Shown here piece after piece: positions 17,832 through 29,192 of a DNA stretch of 64,000 bases (the first letter of the stretch is position 1; each line of letters opens with the position of its first letter). The position numbers and the translations under genes were made by a program. The notes beneath the pieces were generated by a model. That model was given only the letters and a program-made list of their open reading frames with translations, was not told where the DNA came from and did no database searches. Source of the stretch: Thermoguttaceae bacterium (GTDB lineage Bacteria; Planctomycetota; Planctomycetia; Pirellulales; Thermoguttaceae); the NCBI GenBank assembly GCA_025060325.1, contig JANXBW010000006.1:1-64000 (forward strand), given 5' to 3'.

Positions 17832-18152
17832 ATGCGCAAGCTAGTACTGGTTTTGGCTGTCGCCGCGATTCTGTTGGCCGTGGGCAGCTCCCAGGCGTCA
17901 GCCCAGCAAGCCTTTGGCCGACAATGGGCAGGCACGTATACGACTCAGGACTGGAATCGCTTCTACCATTATCCGTACGTGTACTATCCGCAAAACTTCT
18001 GGAGCCAGGATTACTTCCGCAGCGCCGAGGATCTTTACTTCCGGTACCCGCCGGAGATGCGGATCCCTGTATACAACCGAAAGTGGTTTAACTACTATCC
18101 GGAACCCCGGCGCTATCACCAAGGTCACCACTTCATCTTGGATGTCTTCTAG
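17832..18152 (+). CDS. Small secreted Tyr/Pro-rich protein, planctomycete type
   Basis: A 106-residue protein with a clear signal peptide (MRKLVLVLAVAAILLAVG, cut near ASAQQ). The mature part is rich in Tyr, Phe, Arg and Pro: DWNRFYHYPYVYYPQNFW, then RYPPEMRIPVYNRKW and a C-terminal YPEPRRYHQGHHFILDVF. From memory, short proteins with this layout recur in planctomycete genomes, sometimes under the doubtful label calmodulin-binding protein; I would not adopt that function. It stands alone with no operon partner. Confidence 0.82.
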   Translation: MRKLVLVLAVAAILLAVGSSQASAQQAFGRQWAGTYTTQDWNRFYHYPYVYYPQNFWSQDYFRSAEDLYFRYPPEMRIPVYNRKWFNYYPEPRRYHQGHHFILDVF

Positions 18153-18330
18153 ACCCTTAAGGCTACCGGACCTCTGAGGAGTTGACATCCGCTAGAGACT
18201 CACTGCAAACCGGATCGGACGAGCCTTCCGGCAACAAGTAGCGTTGGCATTGACAAAAGCGTAGAAAGGGTATTCCGGCCCCTTTCGAGTGGTCGATCGG
18301 CCGCTACGCCTCCCCAACCGGGCTCCCACG

Positions 18331-18354
18331 AAAAGGCCTCCCATGCGGGAGGCC
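18331..18354 (-). terminator. gyrB terminator
   Basis: GGCCTCCC (18335-18342) and GGGAGGCC (18347-18354) form a perfect 8-bp stem with a 4-base loop. Read on the minus strand it is followed by TTTT, about 50 bases after the gyrB stop. Confidence 0.75.
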
Positions 18355-18402
18355 AAACTGCTTTCCTCCTCGAAAATGCCCGGCCAGTGGGGAAGAGCCG
18401 GC

Positions 18403-20955
<2,553 letters not shown>

Positions 20956-21324
20956 CTACACGTCCGTCTGCGTCTCGGCCCTACTGCGCCTGTCGGCTTG
21001 CGGGGAATTTGGCTTCCCAACCGTCCCGAGCCGAAACCGAAGCTCGCGAATCGTACGCCCCGGCAACTCCCGCTTCAGGGCCGAAAGAAGCTCTTCCTTG
21101 CGAAAACTAAGCTCCTGCAAGAGCACCGAGTGCTCAACCAGGACATCCATTCGACCGCGACGGGGAAGGGTCACAGCGGTTTGAGCGGCAATTTCCGGCC
21201 CAACGACCCGCTTCCAAGCGGCTTCGCACTCGGCACTGGCCAACACACGTCCAAAGCCTGCCTCAGCCGCCAGCTCCCCAAGGATCTCCGCCAAACTCTT
21301 GGGCCCACCCGATCCGCGTCGCAT
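20956..21324 (-). CDS. DciA/DUF721 family protein
   Basis: A 122-residue protein of the DUF721 family (PF05258), which includes DciA, a loader or partner of the replicative helicase in bacteria without DnaC-like loaders. It has the expected helical N-terminal half (LAEILGELAAE and the WKRVVGPEIAAQT segment) and the beta-rich domain with LVEHSVLLQELSFRKEELL. The tail is charged and short. GGGAGG with the ATG at 21324 sets the start. Its place between dnaN and gyrB is the usual one for this family and supports a replication role. Confidence 0.85.
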   Translation of the reverse strand: MRRGSGGPKSLAEILGELAAEAGFGRVLASAECEAAWKRVVGPEIAAQTAVTLPRRGRMDVLVEHSVLLQELSFRKEELLSALKRELPGRTIRELRFRLGTVGKPNSPQADRRSRAETQTDV

Positions 21325-21363
21325 GAGCACCTCCCGGGCCGAGCGATCGCCCCCCAGCCGAGC

Positions 21364-22476
21364 TTAGCCCTCTTCCATGGCCATTGGCATCAAGATGTAC
21401 GTGTATCCATCGCCCGTGGTAAAGACCACAGGACTCTTCGGGCCGCGGAATTCCACCTGCAGGGTCTGATCCGACTCCAAGGTGCCTAAGAAATCGGTCA
21501 AATACTTGGGATTGAGCCGAACTCGGGCCTCCGGACCCTCATAATCAAGCGCGATCTCAATCCGGCCCTCGCCGGTCCCGTGACCACGGGCGGAAAGGAT
21601 CAGTCGACCGCCGCGAAGATGAAAGATCACTCCGGGCGAAGTGGGATCGACCACGATCTGGGCTTGCCGCACCCCAGCTAGTAACTGTCCTGCGGCGATG
21701 GAAAACCGCACGTTTGCTGGGGTCCGAGGAAGCACGTCTCGCCAAGGGGGGAATCGCCCCTCAATCAGCCGAGATACCACCAGGAAGCTTTCCCCCCAAA
21801 TCTCTAAGATTGACTCTTGCGGACAAACGCACAGCTCCTCCTCGCTTCCCCCCACTGCCCGATCTACCAGTCGCAGGGCCTGAGGCAGAGCCACAACCCA
21901 ATCGACCTTCGGTTTGCCCACCTGCTTGGCAGTGCCTTCCTGCGCAGCCATCCGCCTGCCATCGGTACCTACCGCATAGATGCGCTCGGCCGAGAATTCC
22001 AAGTAAATACCCCCGAGGGCGTAATGCGGACTGTCCGGATCGATGGCAAAGGCAGTTCGCCGGATCAAGTTGTGAAGCACTTTGCCGGTTGTCACGTGAT
22101 AACCAGGCCGGTCCGTCCCAAAAACCGGGGGATATTCCAGCGGATCAGGGGTAGGCAGCTGGAATTCGCTACTTGAACCTCGCACTACAAGCTGGTCGCC
22201 GGCAGCTTCAATGCTCAGCTTTTCATCCGGGACCTCCCGCAAGATCGAGCCGAAACGACGCACCGGGAGCAGGGCCTCTCCGGCGGTGTGCACCTCCACC
22301 CCCTCGGCCTCGATGCGAAGGGCAATTTCCAAGTCGGTAGCTTCCAGATAGGCCTTGGAATCCTCCACTTTGAGCCGGACATTCTCCAAAATTGGCTTTG
22401 GCGTCCGACTAGGAACGACCGCCGCTGCAAGCGTGAAAGCCTCCAAGAATTTGGTCCTGTCGCAGGTTAATCTCAT
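21364..22476 (-). CDS. dnaN: DNA polymerase III beta subunit (sliding clamp)
   Basis: A 370-residue beta clamp that tethers polymerase III to DNA. The three repeated clamp domains are readable: MRLTCDRTKFLEAF... and the SRTPKPILENV segment at the N-terminus, HNLIRRTAFAIDPDSPHYAL in domain 2 with the GTDGRRMA motif, and the C-terminal YILMPMAMEEG close to the family's usual PMR-type end. Length is normal. GGAGG lies only 2 bases before the ATG. It is followed by the DciA-like gene and gyrB; upstream, a terminator separates it from the DnaA-like gene. Confidence 0.96.
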   Translation of the reverse strand: MRLTCDRTKFLEAFTLAAAVVPSRTPKPILENVRLKVEDSKAYLEATDLEIALRIEAEGVEVHTAGEALLPVRRFGSILREVPDEKLSIEAAGDQLVVRGSSSEFQLPTPDPLEYPPVFGTDRPGYHVTTGKVLHNLIRRTAFAIDPDSPHYALGGIYLEFSAERIYAVGTDGRRMAAQEGTAKQVGKPKVDWVVALPQALRLVDRAVGGSEEELCVCPQESILEIWGESFLVVSRLIEGRFPPWRDVLPRTPANVRFSIAAGQLLAGVRQAQIVVDPTSPGVIFHLRGGRLILSARGHGTGEGRIEIALDYEGPEARVRLNPKYLTDFLGTLESDQTLQVEFRGPKSPVVFTTGDGYTYILMPMAMEEG

Positions 22477-22974
22477 GGCCTCCGTTCACCCTCGGATGGC
22501 TTAAAGTCGGTTGGGCCGGCCGAAGTCACCTTCCTCATGTCCCCCAACTCGGATCGTGCTAAAACCAAACTGCCCGGTCCCTAAGTCCGAAAGACCACCG
22601 GGCAGCTAGAGCGCTTGGCAAACGCAATGCAGAGGATTGAGTGTATAAGTGACGTGGATCTGATTTCTTGATGTTCTTATTCCGGTTAAGTGGAGCTCCC
22701 CGTTACGTGCTTCCATCAGGGCGACGACATGCAGGACGTTTGCTGGGCGAAGGAACCCCTGGCCTCAAAAACATGTTGGGAATTCCTCGACGGCGTGGAC
22801 TTTTTGGGCCTTCAACTCCCGAATCAGAAGGGGAAAAACTGTTCCTTACCTGTCAGCTGGGTATCTTTTCCTGAACTTCTTTGGTTCCCGGTCTTGCCAA
22901 AAAGCCTCTCTTGCATGGGTTGCCCGTCCAAAACGCCCAAATTGCGACACACAACCGACAACTTTCCCCCAGCG
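22477..22974. other. dnaA-like/dnaN intergenic region
   Basis: About 500 bases between the two replication genes, where many bacteria place an origin. I find no TTATCCACA-type DnaA box and no A/T-rich unwinding tract, only the terminator near 22562-22605 and an unremarkable TAAGT/TTGATG patch near 22640-22690. It should contain the dnaN promoter. Confidence 0.4.
22561..22605 (-). terminator. Terminator after the DnaA-like gene
   Basis: CTGCCCGGT (22570-22578) pairs with ACCGGGCAG (22597-22605). Read on the minus strand, the stem is followed by TTTGGTTTT, so the DnaA-like transcript probably ends here and dnaN has its own promoter. Confidence 0.6.
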
Positions 22975-23961
22975 CTACTTCTCGCACTCAGCCCTTGGGC
23001 TAGGCGCGGTAGACCCGAGCGAACCCCCGGAGTGCTGAGCGAAAGACGCCTCGACGGCCGCTACACTGCTTTGCAGCACCGGGTCACTGGCAAGCTGGGC
23101 GGCAATCCGCCGGCAGGCATGGGCCACTGTCGTGTGATCGCGCCCGCCGAAGTACCGGCCGATTTGTTTCAAGCTCAGGCTGAGCCGCTCTCGGGCGAGG
23201 AACATCGCTACGTGGCGGGCCGTAGCGACCGCTCGATGCCGGGCCGAGCCGCGTAACTCGGCCAAGGACACCCCCCACAACCGAGCCACACTTTTCGCAA
23301 TAAAAGCCATCGCGCGGAGTGCCCATCCTCGCGAGCCGTGGCGGCCACGCCCACCCCCGGCACCCATTCCGGCGGGCACAACCTCGGCAAGGCCCTCTCG
23401 AGCCGGCTCCCAAAGCTCTGGGGCAGAAGATTGGCCTGGCGCTGCGACGGGCAGGTAACCGTACGGAATACACAGCCCGGCTTGGAGGCGGGCTCTAAGG
23501 CGAGGGGCAAAGCAGTCCCACTCGGTCAAGTTGAGGCCGATGCTAAGGATCGTTACCGCCCCGGTCTGTTCTAGTCCGTCTAAGATTCCGGCGAAGAACT
23601 CCTGGACCGGCGGATTTCGGCCGATAGCCTCTAAGCTGTCTATCGCCAGGAGGCCAGCACCCAGAAAGGACCGGCGCAGGTCCTCAAGCCGCTTGGTTTG
23701 GGCGGCGTCTCGGTAAGCTCGCGCAAGCTGCTTACCGGTCCACAGGATAGGAGCGGAGCCTCCACCCTTTTGCGCTAACCGTCGGCCAAGCTCGCGCGCA
23801 AGCCCCTTCCCGGCTTTGGGTGTCCTATATACCACCACCAGGGGAAAATGCCCGGCGCTTAACCAGCGGAAAAGCCGGACAGGGAAACACCCCCCTCCGG
23901 CCCCGGGAAGTGCTCCCGGTTGGCGCAAACTGCCCGTTTGGTCCGCGACGTCGCTAGCCAT
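22975..23961 (-). CDS. DnaA-like protein with degenerate ATPase domain
   Basis: A 328-residue homologue of the replication initiator. Domain IV is well conserved: residues about 222-300 include ARHVAMFLARERLSLSLKQI and FGGRDHTTVAHA, the DnaA-box recognition signature. The AAA+ part is present but ruined: the P-loop (normally GxxxxGKT) reads RTPKAGKG at residues 46-53, Walker B reads LLAIDSL instead of LLIDDIQ, and the lid with sensor 2 is replaced by a Pro/Gly linker (about 172-215). Domain I is absent. It could bind DnaA boxes without ATP switching. I start at ATG 23961 (GGAG 2 bases upstream, as for dnaN); the frame is open to 24036. A true DnaA may lie elsewhere. Confidence 0.82.
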   Translation of the reverse strand: MASDVADQTGSLRQPGALPGAGGGCFPVRLFRWLSAGHFPLVVVYRTPKAGKGLARELGRRLAQKGGGSAPILWTGKQLARAYRDAAQTKRLEDLRRSFLGAGLLAIDSLEAIGRNPPVQEFFAGILDGLEQTGAVTILSIGLNLTEWDCFAPRLRARLQAGLCIPYGYLPVAAPGQSSAPELWEPAREGLAEVVPAGMGAGGGRGRHGSRGWALRAMAFIAKSVARLWGVSLAELRGSARHRAVATARHVAMFLARERLSLSLKQIGRYFGGRDHTTVAHACRRIAAQLASDPVLQSSVAAVEASFAQHSGGSLGSTAPSPRAECEK

Positions 23962-24328
23962 CACTCCGCCCGTGGTTTGGCGAAATCCTTCGGGTTGTCT
24001 GCGATGGACCGCCAATTTAACGCCACGGGCAATCAAAAGGGTTAATTGTACCGGATCTTCCGTCCTCCCGCGAGTCCGATGTCTGGCCTGCGGGGGAAAC
24101 CTGCGGCGGATAAGGCAAAGGGATTAAGCCGTAGATTAGGCGCAAAGTTGGCCAGAAAATCTAGAGTGGTATTATCCCACCCCCTGGGAGTGAGAGGTTG
24201 TTTTCTGGCGGGTTAATTCCGATTGCGTCGCCGATTTGCCGATCCGTAAATTCTCCCGGTTCATTTGTGTCGGCTATGGATGGCTGCAGCGCTGGCGATC
24301 ACTGGTGCGGAATGGAGTCCGCTTAGGC
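23962..24328. other. Divergent intergenic region upstream of the DnaA-like gene
   Basis: About 370 bases that would be the other usual origin position. I see no DnaA boxes. A possible promoter for the PHP-type gene is noted separately. TATTATCCCAC resembles a DnaA box only loosely and I do not count it. Confidence 0.4.
24148..24175 (+). promoter_or_regulatory. Possible sigma-70-type promoter
   Basis: TTGGCC at 24148-24153 and TATTAT at 24170-24175 are separated by 16 bases, about 150 bases before the phosphatase-like gene. The match is fair at best. Confidence 0.3.
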
Positions 24329-25126
24329 ATGGAAGGAGCAGGTTTTGTCGATATTCACTGCCACATTTTGCCGGGGCTCGATGACGGGCCATCTGATTGG
24401 CAGGAGGCACTTCAGATGGCCCGGCTGGCCGTTGCACAGGGGGTGACCCACCTTGTGGCCACCCCCCACCAGCTGGGGGCATTCTCCTCTAATAGCGCCA
24501 CGAAGATCGCGGATGTCTTTAGTGAATTCCAGCGGCGATTGGCGCAGTTGGAGCTGCCGCTTAAAGTCTTCCTGGGGGCGGACGTCCGTATCGAGCCGGA
24601 ACTTCCCGCGCGGCTTATCCGAGGCGAAGTGCTGCCAATTGGCCCGGCCGGGCGGTATGTACTCGTCGAGTTGCCATTTGATGTGTCGCTGCCTCTCCTC
24701 CCGGTGCTTGAGGGGATCCGCGCGGCGGGCTTTCGGCCGATTCTGACGCATCCGGAGCGGAGCTTGGCCGTCGGCCGGCATTTGGAGGAGCTCCGCCGGT
24801 GGGTAAACGGTGGGGGCGTCATTCAGCTAACCGGCGGGAGTCTCGTCGGCTCCTTTGGTGTGGAGGTGCAGGCAAGGGCGGAGCGGCTTCTGCGGGAAGG
24901 CCTGGTTCATGTGGTGGCCTCCGATGCCCACGGGGCACTCAAGCGCCGCCCCTTGTGGCGACGCGTGTACGAGCGATTGGAAGAGCTTCTCGGCGAGGAG
25001 CCAGCCGATCTTCTTTGTCATGACAACCCTGCTTGCATCTTGGCTGGCCAGGATGTCTGCCTGCCTGAGTTACCCAGCGGCTGTCTACCGCGGCTTCTCC
25101 GCTGGATGTACCGGAAGGCCTCGTAA
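24329..25126 (+). CDS. PHP-family protein-tyrosine phosphatase-like (CpsB/YwqE type)
   Basis: A 265-residue metal-dependent hydrolase of the PHP fold, of the type that dephosphorylates bacterial tyrosine kinases controlling exopolysaccharide. Metal ligands: His10/His12 in VDIHCHILPGLDDG, His in VATPHQL, Glu in GADVRIEPEL, His in ILTHPERS, and Asp/His in ASDAHG. The length fits CpsB/YwqE. I start at the ATG giving MEGAGFVDIHCH. No tyrosine kinase or polysaccharide-export gene is adjacent, so its partner is unknown. The next gene starts 15 bases downstream, so the two may be co-transcribed. Confidence 0.88.
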   Translation: MEGAGFVDIHCHILPGLDDGPSDWQEALQMARLAVAQGVTHLVATPHQLGAFSSNSATKIADVFSEFQRRLAQLELPLKVFLGADVRIEPELPARLIRGEVLPIGPAGRYVLVELPFDVSLPLLPVLEGIRAAGFRPILTHPERSLAVGRHLEELRRWVNGGGVIQLTGGSLVGSFGVEVQARAERLLREGLVHVVASDAHGALKRRPLWRRVYERLEELLGEEPADLLCHDNPACILAGQDVCLPELPSGCLPRLLRWMYRKAS

Positions 25127-25141
25127 GCCGAAGGAGGCCTG

Positions 25142-26065
25142 GTGCTGGGCAGGGGCTTTTCAGCCGGCCGGGAAAAAGGGTGCCTAACGATGTTGACAGT
25201 ACGTTTGGGCTTAGCTCTGCGCAAAGCCCCGGGCAAGCATGCCAAGGAAATGGGCCAGATGCTTGGCAGAGCCCGGTTGGGGCCTGCCGGCCTTGATTCA
25301 TGGATTTTGACAGCAGCCCTTTGCGCCGTGCACATTCTTGCTGCCGGGATGTCTTATGCTCAGTGGGTTGAAGTCTGTCACCTCGGCTCCTTCCTTTGCC
25401 ATTCGGAGTTTCCCGTTGACGAAGTACCCGGTCTTCGGGAAGTCTTCCCTCGGACTGAGGCCGAGCTTACCCAGACCCTTGGCATTCAGCCACAGGGGGC
25501 AACTGTGGAAGTTTACCTTTTCTCGGTCGAGCGGAATTACCGCCAGTTTTTGGCCCGGCACTTTCCCGATGTGCCTTACAGGCGGGCGCTTTATATCCGC
25601 CGCGACGGCCGGAATGTCCTGCTTGCTTACCGCAGCCCGCAGCTATTGGTGGATCTGAGGCATGAGTGCGTCCACGCCCTGTTACATGCCTGGTTACCTT
25701 ATGTGCCTCTGTGGCTTGATGAAGGACTGGCGGAGTACTTCGAGCAGCAACCGGGGCGGCGGGCGTTCGAGCACCCGCATCTTAAGCTCGTTCGGCTGCA
25801 AGCATTCCTCGGGCGCAATCCCTCTTTAGAGCGGCTTGAGGCATTAACAGACATGGCGGCCCTTGGAGAAAGAGAATACCGGGCAAGCTGGGCATGGGTT
25901 CACTATTTGATCCACGGCCCAGCCGAGGTCAACGACGAATTCCGCGCCTATCTTCAGGAGATCCAGGCCGGTAACCTTCCCGGACCTCTTGCCCCGCGTT
26001 TACGAGCCAAGGTGAACGATCTGGACAAGAGCTTCCGTGCACACTTTAGGTCCTGGCACCCGTAG
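25142..26065 (+). CDS. Membrane-anchored zincin peptidase-like protein (DUF1570-like)
   Basis: A 307-residue protein with a hydrophobic segment near residues 55-73 that should export or anchor it. It has the HExxH zinc site HECVH (174-178) followed by WLDEGLAEYF (191-200), whose Glu194 fits the third zinc ligand of a gluzincin. The layout is that of DUF1570-type planctomycete proteins; the substrate is unknown. The GTG at 25142 follows AAGGAGG at a good distance; an ATG at 25190 is a weaker alternative. It follows the PHP-family gene by 15 bases, so the two may share a transcript. A TTGTCGACAA palindrome lies 27 bases past its stop. Confidence 0.85.
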   Translation: MLGRGFSAGREKGCLTMLTVRLGLALRKAPGKHAKEMGQMLGRARLGPAGLDSWILTAALCAVHILAAGMSYAQWVEVCHLGSFLCHSEFPVDEVPGLREVFPRTEAELTQTLGIQPQGATVEVYLFSVERNYRQFLARHFPDVPYRRALYIRRDGRNVLLAYRSPQLLVDLRHECVHALLHAWLPYVPLWLDEGLAEYFEQQPGRRAFEHPHLKLVRLQAFLGRNPSLERLEALTDMAALGEREYRASWAWVHYLIHGPAEVNDEFRAYLQEIQAGNLPGPLAPRLRAKVNDLDKSFRAHFRSWHP

Positions 26066-26091
26066 GTATTTTTTCGATTTGCGTATCTGTC

Positions 26092-26101
26092 TTGTCGACA
26101 A
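26092..26101. repeat. Palindrome TTGTCGACAA, second copy
   Basis: The same 10-base palindrome forms the core of the element at 665-676. Both copies lie within 30 bases downstream of a stop codon. Confidence 0.5.
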
Positions 26102-26265
26102 ACATATCAGAGCTAGCCAACGGTGCTGACTTATTATCCCCAATACTCGGGTGCTGCTTGCCTAGAATTAACCGGCGACAAAGGGGCTTAGGTTAGCGAT
26201 TTTGTCTAAAAGAGTTTGTTTTCGTGCTTGCCAGGAGATGTAACCCCTCCTTTCGCCGCCGTTCC

Positions 26266-27861
26266 CTAGCGGCCATTAGATTCGGTCGTTTGCTCTTCCA
26301 GCCATTGTTTCCACTTGTCAGCAACTCCGGCGCCAGGTAGGAGGCGGCTTCGCTCCAGCGTCTCCTGAAGGGCGTGCCGGAAGAGCTGTCGCATTGCCGG
26401 ATCTTCCAATTCGTTCTGCAGAGGGAGAAGGGCGTCAAGCACCGCAGCGGCTTCGGAAAACCGGCCTTGCTTCACGAGGAGCCAATACTGGCCAGCTAGC
26501 CCAAACGCCTGAAGCTCCGGCTCGCTGGCATCCAAATTGGCCAGTTCCCGCAGGAGTTCCATCGCCTCCTGATCGCGTCCGTCCATTAGGGCAAGCCAAG
26601 CCAGTTGTTTTTTCGCGCGGCGAACGTAGTAAGTTTCCTCCGGGAAGTATTGCACCACGGCCTGCCAGGCCTCCGGGGTACCGGTGTGAAGGGCAAAAAG
26701 CACCTGGGCTCCTACGGAATCGAATTTTGGCACGGGGGCCGGCAGGGCCGAGGCGGAGGTCACAAGGTCGCTTGCACCCACCCAATGTTTACCCAGGTAG
26801 CTACCGCCGAAAAAGCCAGCAACTGCAAGGATCATCAACATCGCGACGACGACTGCTGGTAGCCAGCGGCGGGGTTTCTTTTCATGCATGGCGGCCTGCA
26901 AACGCCGCGTGGGATCATCCGGCGGCGTAAACGCAATGGGTGGCGCAACTAATTGACTTGGAAGTGCCTCGGCCCCTTGCGGTAGGTCGCCGAGAAACTC
27001 CCTTTCAAGCGGACGGAGATCCTGGAGAAGTTCCCAAGGTGTTTGGTAGCGGGCATCCTTGGCCTTGGCCATCATCTTGTGGACGATGCGGCACAAGGCC
27101 GGGGGAAGATCTGGCCGGCGGTGCTCCAGGGGGATAGGCGACTTTTTGAGATGTTGGATCGCCACGCTTAACGCGGTGTCGCCTTCGAAAGGTGGTGAGC
27201 CGGCCAGCATGTGATAGCAGGTGATACCGAAAGAATAAATATCGGAGCGGCAGTCGAGCGTTTTCCCCTCAATTTGCTCCGGGCTCATGTACAAAGGGGT
27301 GCCGAGGGTGATGCCGGCCTGAGTAAGCTCAACGGCATCGCCGCGGCTGGGGAGTCGGGCCAGGCCGAAGTCGGCCACTTTGACCTCCCCCCGGTCGGTG
27401 ATCATGATGTTTTCCGGCTTGATGTCGCGATGGACGATGCCTTCCTCGGCGGCACGGCACAAGGCGGCAGCTACCTGGTGCATGATCACCAGGGCGGTTT
27501 TGACATCGAGTGGACCATGCCGGGCCATGTATTGTTTGAGGTTAAGGCCCCGGACATATTCCTGGGCGATGAAGTAAATGCCGTCGATGCAGCCTACTTC
27601 GTGGATTTGGACGATATTGCCGTGGACTAAAGCCGCCGCGGCCCGCGCCTCCCTCTGAAAGCGCTGAATGTACGTTTGATCTTTTGCAAGCTCCGGCTTG
27701 AGGATTTTGACCGCCACTTGCCGGCCAAGGGAGATTTGCTCGGCCAAATAGACCTCGGCCATTGCCCCCTGGCCTAAGCGCCGCAGCAACCGATAGTCGC
27801 CAAGTTGCTGGCCGGTTAGATCCCGTCGACCGGCTGAGTCTTTAGGTAAATTCCCGGTCAT
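26266..27861 (-). CDS. Membrane-anchored Ser/Thr protein kinase (PknB type)
   Basis: A 531-residue eukaryotic-like kinase. The catalytic domain spans about residues 22-290: glycine loop GQGAMAEVYLA (30-40), Lys52 in VAVKILK, Glu71, HRDIKPEN (catalytic Asp146), DFGLA (164-168) and the GTPLYMSPEQ activation-segment end. Residues about 332-353 form one membrane helix. The C-terminal 170 residues are helical and Ala/Leu-rich, probably TPR-like repeats (QEAMELLRELANLD, GRFSEAAAVLDALL), outside the membrane. Planctomycetes have many such kinases; substrates are unknown. There are no phosphatase neighbours on this strand. Confidence 0.93.
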   Translation of the reverse strand: MTGNLPKDSAGRRDLTGQQLGDYRLLRRLGQGAMAEVYLAEQISLGRQVAVKILKPELAKDQTYIQRFQREARAAAALVHGNIVQIHEVGCIDGIYFIAQEYVRGLNLKQYMARHGPLDVKTALVIMHQVAAALCRAAEEGIVHRDIKPENIMITDRGEVKVADFGLARLPSRGDAVELTQAGITLGTPLYMSPEQIEGKTLDCRSDIYSFGITCYHMLAGSPPFEGDTALSVAIQHLKKSPIPLEHRRPDLPPALCRIVHKMMAKAKDARYQTPWELLQDLRPLEREFLGDLPQGAEALPSQLVAPPIAFTPPDDPTRRLQAAMHEKKPRRWLPAVVVAMLMILAVAGFFGGSYLGKHWVGASDLVTSASALPAPVPKFDSVGAQVLFALHTGTPEAWQAVVQYFPEETYYVRRAKKQLAWLALMDGRDQEAMELLRELANLDASEPELQAFGLAGQYWLLVKQGRFSEAAAVLDALLPLQNELEDPAMRQLFRHALQETLERSRLLPGAGVADKWKQWLEEQTTESNGR

Positions 27862-27986
27862 GAGGCTATGCTTTCCTTAACAACCCACCTTCATCGGCTC
27901 AGCTTGTTGCCGTGGCTTTGTGGCCCGATCAATTCTAGCTTCGCCGTGAATGGAGAAACCCGAAATTGCCAACTTGCCAGCCGGCT

Positions 27987-29171
27987 CTAATTCGTTGTCA
28001 GCACGGGCGGCCCCTTGCGGAAAAGTTCAAGCCAGCCTGCGGTGATCTGATCAGCCAGCGTCGGCGAGCGCCGGCACTCCTCGAGTGTCTTTCCCCAGTA
28101 AAAGCCAATCCAGCCGGAAGCCCATTTCGTTGACTGGCGGAGAAATTCCGCTAATTCCTCGACCGAGCAGGCAAGGGGAAAGGTCTCCTCGATGACCACC
28201 GGCTTTCCCTGAGCAAAGCCGGCTAAAGTTTCCAGAGCCTCCTGGATCTTGCCCCGCTCCGGGTAGATGTGGACAGCAAGAAAGTCCAACTCAGGCGCAA
28301 TCGCCTGAGGCACAAAGCCGGAGGTAAGTCCCGGGCGATCCAAACTCCAGGGCACAAGCCCGACGGTGATCAGGTGGTTTTTGTCGTGTCGGCGGATGGC
28401 CGTCACCAGGGTACGAATCCACGCCTTTGCGATCTCGGGCCGCGGCCGCCCAGCCCGATCTAGGCTAATGAACTGCACGAAGTGCTTATCGCCAAAAGGT
28501 GGGGCGAGCCAATCAGTCCGTGGCTCATCGCCCCCGGGGACCACCGGCTCGTTCATCAGATCGTAACAAAAGACGGCGGGATGATCGGCGGCCAGTTGGG
28601 CCACCGCCTCCCAAAAACGAGCCTGGGCCTGCCAGCGCTCGCTCTCCGAGAGCCGGTCGTACCATTCCGGGACATCCTTGCGGTGATAACATCCAAGGCC
28701 CGTTAGATCCAGATAGAGTTTTTCCCGGGCGGCCAAATCTAGCAGCCGGCGCAGCTGACCGAGCTGCTCGGATCGGGGCTTGTCCACAGCCTCCATAAAC
28801 TTACCAAACTGCAGGTGGATCCGCACCACGTTAGCCCCAAGCGCCCGCATTTCGCGGAAATCTTCCTCTACTTTCTGCCATTCGGAAAACCAGTAGTCTT
28901 CAATCAGCCGGCCCTTTTCGTCGTGGTCGTAGTTAAATCCCCACGGGACAAACGGCCGGGAGGTCTCCTTTTCCACAAACCCGGTCCCATCGGGAGCGAC
29001 AATAATCCACGGGAGGCTTTCCGCAGTGGACAGCCGAGGGCTTTCCTGAGCCAGACTCGTGGGGACCCGAGCCACCGCTGTGTACAGGAGCAAGCATCCC
29101 AGCGCGGCCCTGTGGAACCAAACCCTTGGGCATCGCCGCGCACGCCCCTTTGCCGAAAAATTTCCCTTCAT
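27987..29171 (-). CDS. Secreted glycoside hydrolase, GH5-like
   Basis: A 394-residue TIM-barrel hydrolase. Residues 1-41 are a signal region (basic start, hydrophobic LGCLLLYTAVA, cut near LAQES). The barrel shows the GH-A clan hallmarks: VVRIHLQFG on an early strand, CYDLMNEPV with acid/base Glu208, HIYPERG, and VVIEETFP with the nucleophile Glu328. It probably hydrolyses a beta-linked plant or microbial glycan, but the linkage cannot be read. GAAGGG 9 bases before the ATG at 29171 fits best. The gene for the CDF transporter follows closely but has an unrelated role. Confidence 0.87.
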   Translation of the reverse strand: MKGNFSAKGRARRCPRVWFHRAALGCLLLYTAVARVPTSLAQESPRLSTAESLPWIIVAPDGTGFVEKETSRPFVPWGFNYDHDEKGRLIEDYWFSEWQKVEEDFREMRALGANVVRIHLQFGKFMEAVDKPRSEQLGQLRRLLDLAAREKLYLDLTGLGCYHRKDVPEWYDRLSESERWQAQARFWEAVAQLAADHPAVFCYDLMNEPVVPGGDEPRTDWLAPPFGDKHFVQFISLDRAGRPRPEIAKAWIRTLVTAIRRHDKNHLITVGLVPWSLDRPGLTSGFVPQAIAPELDFLAVHIYPERGKIQEALETLAGFAQGKPVVIEETFPLACSVEELAEFLRQSTKWASGWIGFYWGKTLEECRRSPTLADQITAGWLELFRKGPPVLTTN

Positions 29172-29192
29172 TTGGAACATCCCTTCGACGAG

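Noticed and set aside
24170-24181. TATTATCCCAC as a DnaA box upstream of the DnaA-like gene
   Set aside because: It differs from the box consensus and stands alone; it is better read as part of a possible promoter.
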